Below are positions 60,633 through 64,000 of a stretch of 64,000 nucleotides of DNA, in pieces. The stretch comes from Paragyromitra xinjiangensis. Lineage: Eukaryota; Ascomycota; Pezizomycetes; Pezizales; Discinaceae. Where the stretch lies: NCBI GenBank assembly GCA_038503065.1, contig JBCAMK010000005.1, positions 1,674,001-1,738,000 of the forward strand, in the 5' to 3' direction. Position 1 is the stretch's first letter. Each line of letters opens with the position of its first letter. A model generated the notes under the pieces. That model did no database searches. It was not told the origin of the DNA and saw only the letters and a list, made by a program, of their open reading frames with translations. Both the position numbers and the translations under genes were made by a program.

Positions 60633-60634
60633 TA

Positions 60635-63332
60635 AACGACATCTCAGCTGGCTCAATTAGGTGCTGACCAACGCTTTCTGGACTCTTATGATCGGTGAAA
60701 TGCCACCTACATAGGTATTACGTCCGAAAAGGATTTTAGGCATAAGGGTTGCCGTGTTGGATCATTTGCATCCTGTGAATAATAAGACCGCTCAAGCCAG
60801 CTGGCTAAGTAGGTTTGATATAATCTCCAACCCAGCCCCGAAGTTTAACACAGAACTATCCATATACATAACCACCTCCAATCTTATTGAACAGTATTTT
60901 TTCAGGCCGTTCAGGTTTGCGTTCTCTATGGATTGAGATTAAAAAAACCAGGGTGAGAATGTGCCATCCTTCTGAGCATAGTACTGTCATGTGTTGGAAT
61001 TTCCAATATAGACGGAACTTTATACGATTTTGAATCTATCTAGTGATCGGTTTATGGTGCTGATAAGAATCCCAGATACGTCGTCATCGCTTATTCTCCC
61101 AAAATTGGCGAGCGTGAGCCATTGTAACAGACAAATTTCCAATGAGAAATTTCTGGACAAAGGCTATACCTACAAGAGGTAATATCCGTAGTGCCTTTTG
61201 AGGTCCAGCGCCTAGTAGCTAGGAAGCTATTTGGGAAGGTATAGGATCCGGATCCGATGGTTCCGCTAGGGACTTGGATGTTGTTTATCTGTTACTTCTA
61301 AATTCTCGTGTTTGTTAGGAGGAAGAGGAAACTTCGAAACTATTGCTTTGAACAAGACATAGCTTGAGGTGGTCTATGTGGCACCTTGAAAGATTATATA
61401 TATTATAGCTTTCTCGAGCTTGGTTTTTTTCCTAAGGTAAGAATGTGCGAACGCATCTTATATGTACCTCCCGCATTGGAAGTAAAATAATTCAAACCCC
61501 TTTCAGTTCTTAGCTAATACTTGAGCAGGGAGTGGTAAGAATTGAATCTTGTAGTTGAAGTGAGGTCAAAGTATTTGGGACGCTAACCATAAATCTTCGT
61601 CGCCGGTCACGGTAACTGTGTAACCTGAAGATGTCTGTGTGGGACACCCGCAAGCACGATGATTGAAGTTATGTGAGGTTGAACTATGGGTTGCCAACTT
61701 ACAATGACGCCGATCGGCCGCGGTTCGACAATCAAGGCAGCCGCTTACCGTGTAACTGATCGTATGCACAAATATCTAAAGAGTGATAGACAAGCCTATT
61801 ATTTCCACATTGGGGGTGCTATGTTTCTGGAGATTGTGCTTGGACCGAATTATAGTCACTCGCATATTTAGGATCCAGAGGTGGTGAGAAATATGGAAAA
61901 GAAAAAAACGTACACGATACGTCGTCGCTTCCTAGGAGATCCAACATTGTTTGAAGCGCTGGCGTGAATGTGAATTGGGAGTGCATCGCTCATTGTGGTC
62001 TATATCGGTGTAGCCAGGCAATTAAAGACACGGTTCGCGGGCTGATCCCGTATGTTCATATATGTACCGAGCTCAAGGAGGTATAGATGTTCTGGGCTCG
62101 TTAGTTAGTTGATTGGTTTTTGAGGCGTAGGTTTCGGCGATCAGTTGGGATAGATAGTAGGAGCTCCAAGGCCACGTTTTTCTCAGCAGATGATCTTCAC
62201 AATCGAAGCACCTCTGCTTAAAGCATTGAAAGACACATCTTTGGCACAGCGAATAAGAATAATTACTTGTTTTTCAGCGTCACACGAAATAACGGTTGTC
62301 AAACACAAGCTGCCGAGCAAGAACAAACGTGATCATAAATCGTACTCTCTGGTGAGTTGTTACTTATACGTGCATTCACTCCGGTGAGTTGTCATTTTGT
62401 GCATTTTCACTGTATTGGCTAATCTACATGTAGCGATCTCAATACTGCTAGATGGTGAGGAAGCTTTGGAGAGTTGATGATGTGATATGAAGTTGAAACC
62501 AGGTATCCTTGCCTAAGTAAACGGTTTCTGGGGGACAAAGGTGTTTAGTGATAACATCCACAAAGCTTGTAACCGAGGTGGATTCTAGGCTCAGTTCTGG
62601 GCCGATTGCAGATGCAGGTTCCGGAATGCCAATTAAGATGGTGCTCTAAGGCTGCAGCTGGGATACCGAAAGAAACGAAGGCTCGGGCATTTGGCTTTAG
62701 CCCCGGAATTCCCCCGGACCAGGGTGGGCCATCCCTTCGCCCGGGGAGAGATTTAAGTATTAAGTGTGTTACCAGGTGAAATTGGGCTATAGCTACCTAT
62801 TGTATTCGGACAATGACGGGCTAGGGTTTGTGCATGTCAATGATAACGCATCTGTTACTTCTTGCGACCTACTGCAGGTCTTTACAACCATTAATGATAT
62901 TCCAGAATCTTAGAGATTTCTAGCTCCCAAGAACACTCAAGGGCACCCGGCTTTCCGCCCAACACTGAAAGACACAAGCCTCTTATAAGCTCTTTATGGG
63001 GTGGTGCCTTATTACTAGCTCTGGCATCTATTTTAGGCCCTTTAAGTCTCACCCGAACCTTATGCGAACCTTATGAGAGACGAAAATCCTACTGTAAGAC
63101 GCTAGCTAAGGAATGGTTAACTAGACGTTTATTTTCTTCCGTGCCTCGGTCTTAAAACAGACACGAGAACGGTGAAGCAACCGGACGCATCTATTATAAC
63201 GTAATCTTTCCTTGGAACTGCTTAGTATTTTTTTTACTGTTCTCTACACTAGGTATTTCAAGCGTTTGACCGTTTACACATGTGTCACTTAGTAAGTTAT
63301 ATAGACTGGCTCACAAGGAAAATGAATCACAG
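60635..63332. other. Gene-free decayed stretch
   Basis: No supported gene. It contains a diverged tandem repeat at 62351-62411, an 11-nt tandem (CGAACCTTATG) near 63054, and a TACATGTA palindrome at 62425. Frames of 60-67 codons show no domains. Confidence 0.5.
62351..62411. repeat. Imperfect tandem repeat, two copies of about 30 nt
   Basis: Both copies begin GGTGAGTTGT and contain GTGCATT and TCACT in the same order; the middles differ. Confidence 0.6.
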
Positions 63333-63334
63333 TA

Positions 63335-63510
63335 CAGTGCCAAAAAGGGGGATGCGATTGGTACAGCATTTTTACAGTATTCTAAAAAATGCTGGATTAA
63401 TCCCGCAGTGCTACGGGATTTATCAGCAAATACAGCAGCACTCTGGAATTAATACAGAATTTTCTAAAAATACGGCTGCGGTAGTAGATCCACCCCATTT
63501 TTTGGTACCG
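63335..63510. mobile_element. 176-bp palindromic MITE, TA-flanked
   Basis: The element is flanked by TA at 63333-63334 and 63511-63512. Terminal inverted repeats are CAGTGCCAAAAAGGGG on the left and, reverse-complemented, CGGTACCAAAAAATGGGG on the right. The similarity continues inward: GATTAATCCCGCAGTGCT in the left half pairs with GTATTAATTCCAGAGTGCT read from the right, so the whole element is an imperfect palindrome of about 80 nt per arm. An internal hairpin (CAGCATTTTT with AAAAAATGCTG) adds subterminal structure. The CAGT start and TA duplication fit pogo/Fot1-type non-autonomous elements. An 86-codon frame overlaps it but is not a gene. Confidence 0.78.
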
Positions 63511-63512
63511 TA

Positions 63513-64000
63513 TTTTACTAACCAGCCTCTAGGATTGTAACTAGATCGGAGAAGCTATATATCTCACTCTATCTCTTACCCTGTACTGGGTTTTGCAGGA
63601 AACTAGGTTTCTCATCAGCAGATAGCCCTAGATTTGCCGAATTCTCCATGGATCCAAGCAACCCTTGGGGGAAGAGCTTAGTATCATTGCTGATCACCCG
63701 GCTTTGCCCCATAGCTAAGTGCTGCAAAGTATAGAGCGCGGGAAGTAGAGAATAAAAGAGTTTAATTGATTCACTGACTCCCTCTCATCAAGGCCCGGAC
63801 GCGCGGACTGCGCACGTACGCCAGAACCCCCGACGACACCCCTTCCAGAGCCCTCTGTACTGTACCCGATTAGGCGGCTTATTTCCAACACTAATCACAG
63901 GCCCACAGCGGCCAAAAACCTGAATGGGAGCAAGAGCCCACCCATCGGGGTCGGGCAAATCCCTGAAGAAGGCTAAAATTTAGCGCTAATCATACTCGGA
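63513..64000. other. Window end, no gene seen
   Basis: About 490 nt without a frame of note. GC content rises after 63780, which may mark the edge of another block beyond the window. Confidence 0.4.

Overview
The window looks like nuclear DNA of a filamentous ascomycete (Pezizomycotina; I suspect a leotiomycete, but that is a guess). Genes carry many short introns (45-100 nt, GT-AG with CTAAC/CTAAT-like branch sites), the family set is typically fungal (Zn2Cys6 regulator, DUF3433 membrane protein, STE23-type peptidase, F-box protein), and compact gene-rich stretches alternate with long decayed AT-richer stretches of the kind produced by repeat-induced point mutation (RIP). I found no tRNA, rRNA or CRISPR array. 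Where I give exons, they were joined by eye from splice signals and conserved family motifs. Every joined multi-exon model sums to a multiple of three.

Layout. 1-2.86 kb: no gene seen. 2.9-9.0 kb: a small unknown protein, a DNAJC11-type J-protein and a YIH1/IMPACT-type regulator of Gcn2. 9.8-13.7 kb: a nine-exon insulysin/Ste23-type M16 metalloprotease with a possible mitochondrial N-terminal extension. 16.2-18.3 kb: two divergent genes for RNase H-fold proteins, each lacking most catalytic acidic residues. 18.9-25.7 kb: a dense cluster with complex I subunit NDUFS6, Mpp6-like exosome cofactor fused to two zinc knuckles, mitochondrial ribosomal protein uS5m, an Smr-domain protein and the beta subunit of mitochondrial processing peptidase. 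29.6-33.7 kb: a 1266-aa double-DUF3433 membrane protein between decayed stretches. 35.2-38.6 kb: a NAP/SET histone chaperone, dephospho-CoA kinase and a YjbQ-family protein. 39.7-44.5 kb: a 1535-aa Zn2Cys6 transcription factor with an unusually central DNA-binding domain and a microsatellite-rich upstream region. 46.8-64 kb: a decayed, nearly gene-free compartment holding one intact F-box-like gene, a broken LRR-like gene and two short TA-flanked foldback elements (MITEs).

How the genes relate. Several act in or around mitochondria: DNAJC11 (cristae/outer-membrane assembly in animals), NDUFS6, uS5m, MPP beta, and possibly the long form of the insulysin. MPP beta and insulysin belong to the same peptidase superfamily. 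The best candidates for something new are the head-to-head pair of catalytically degenerate RNase H-fold genes, the Mpp6-zinc-knuckle architecture, the two foldback transposon derivatives and a strongly over-represented palindrome (TACATGTA). I did not see a clearly novel multi-gene system, and I do not claim one.
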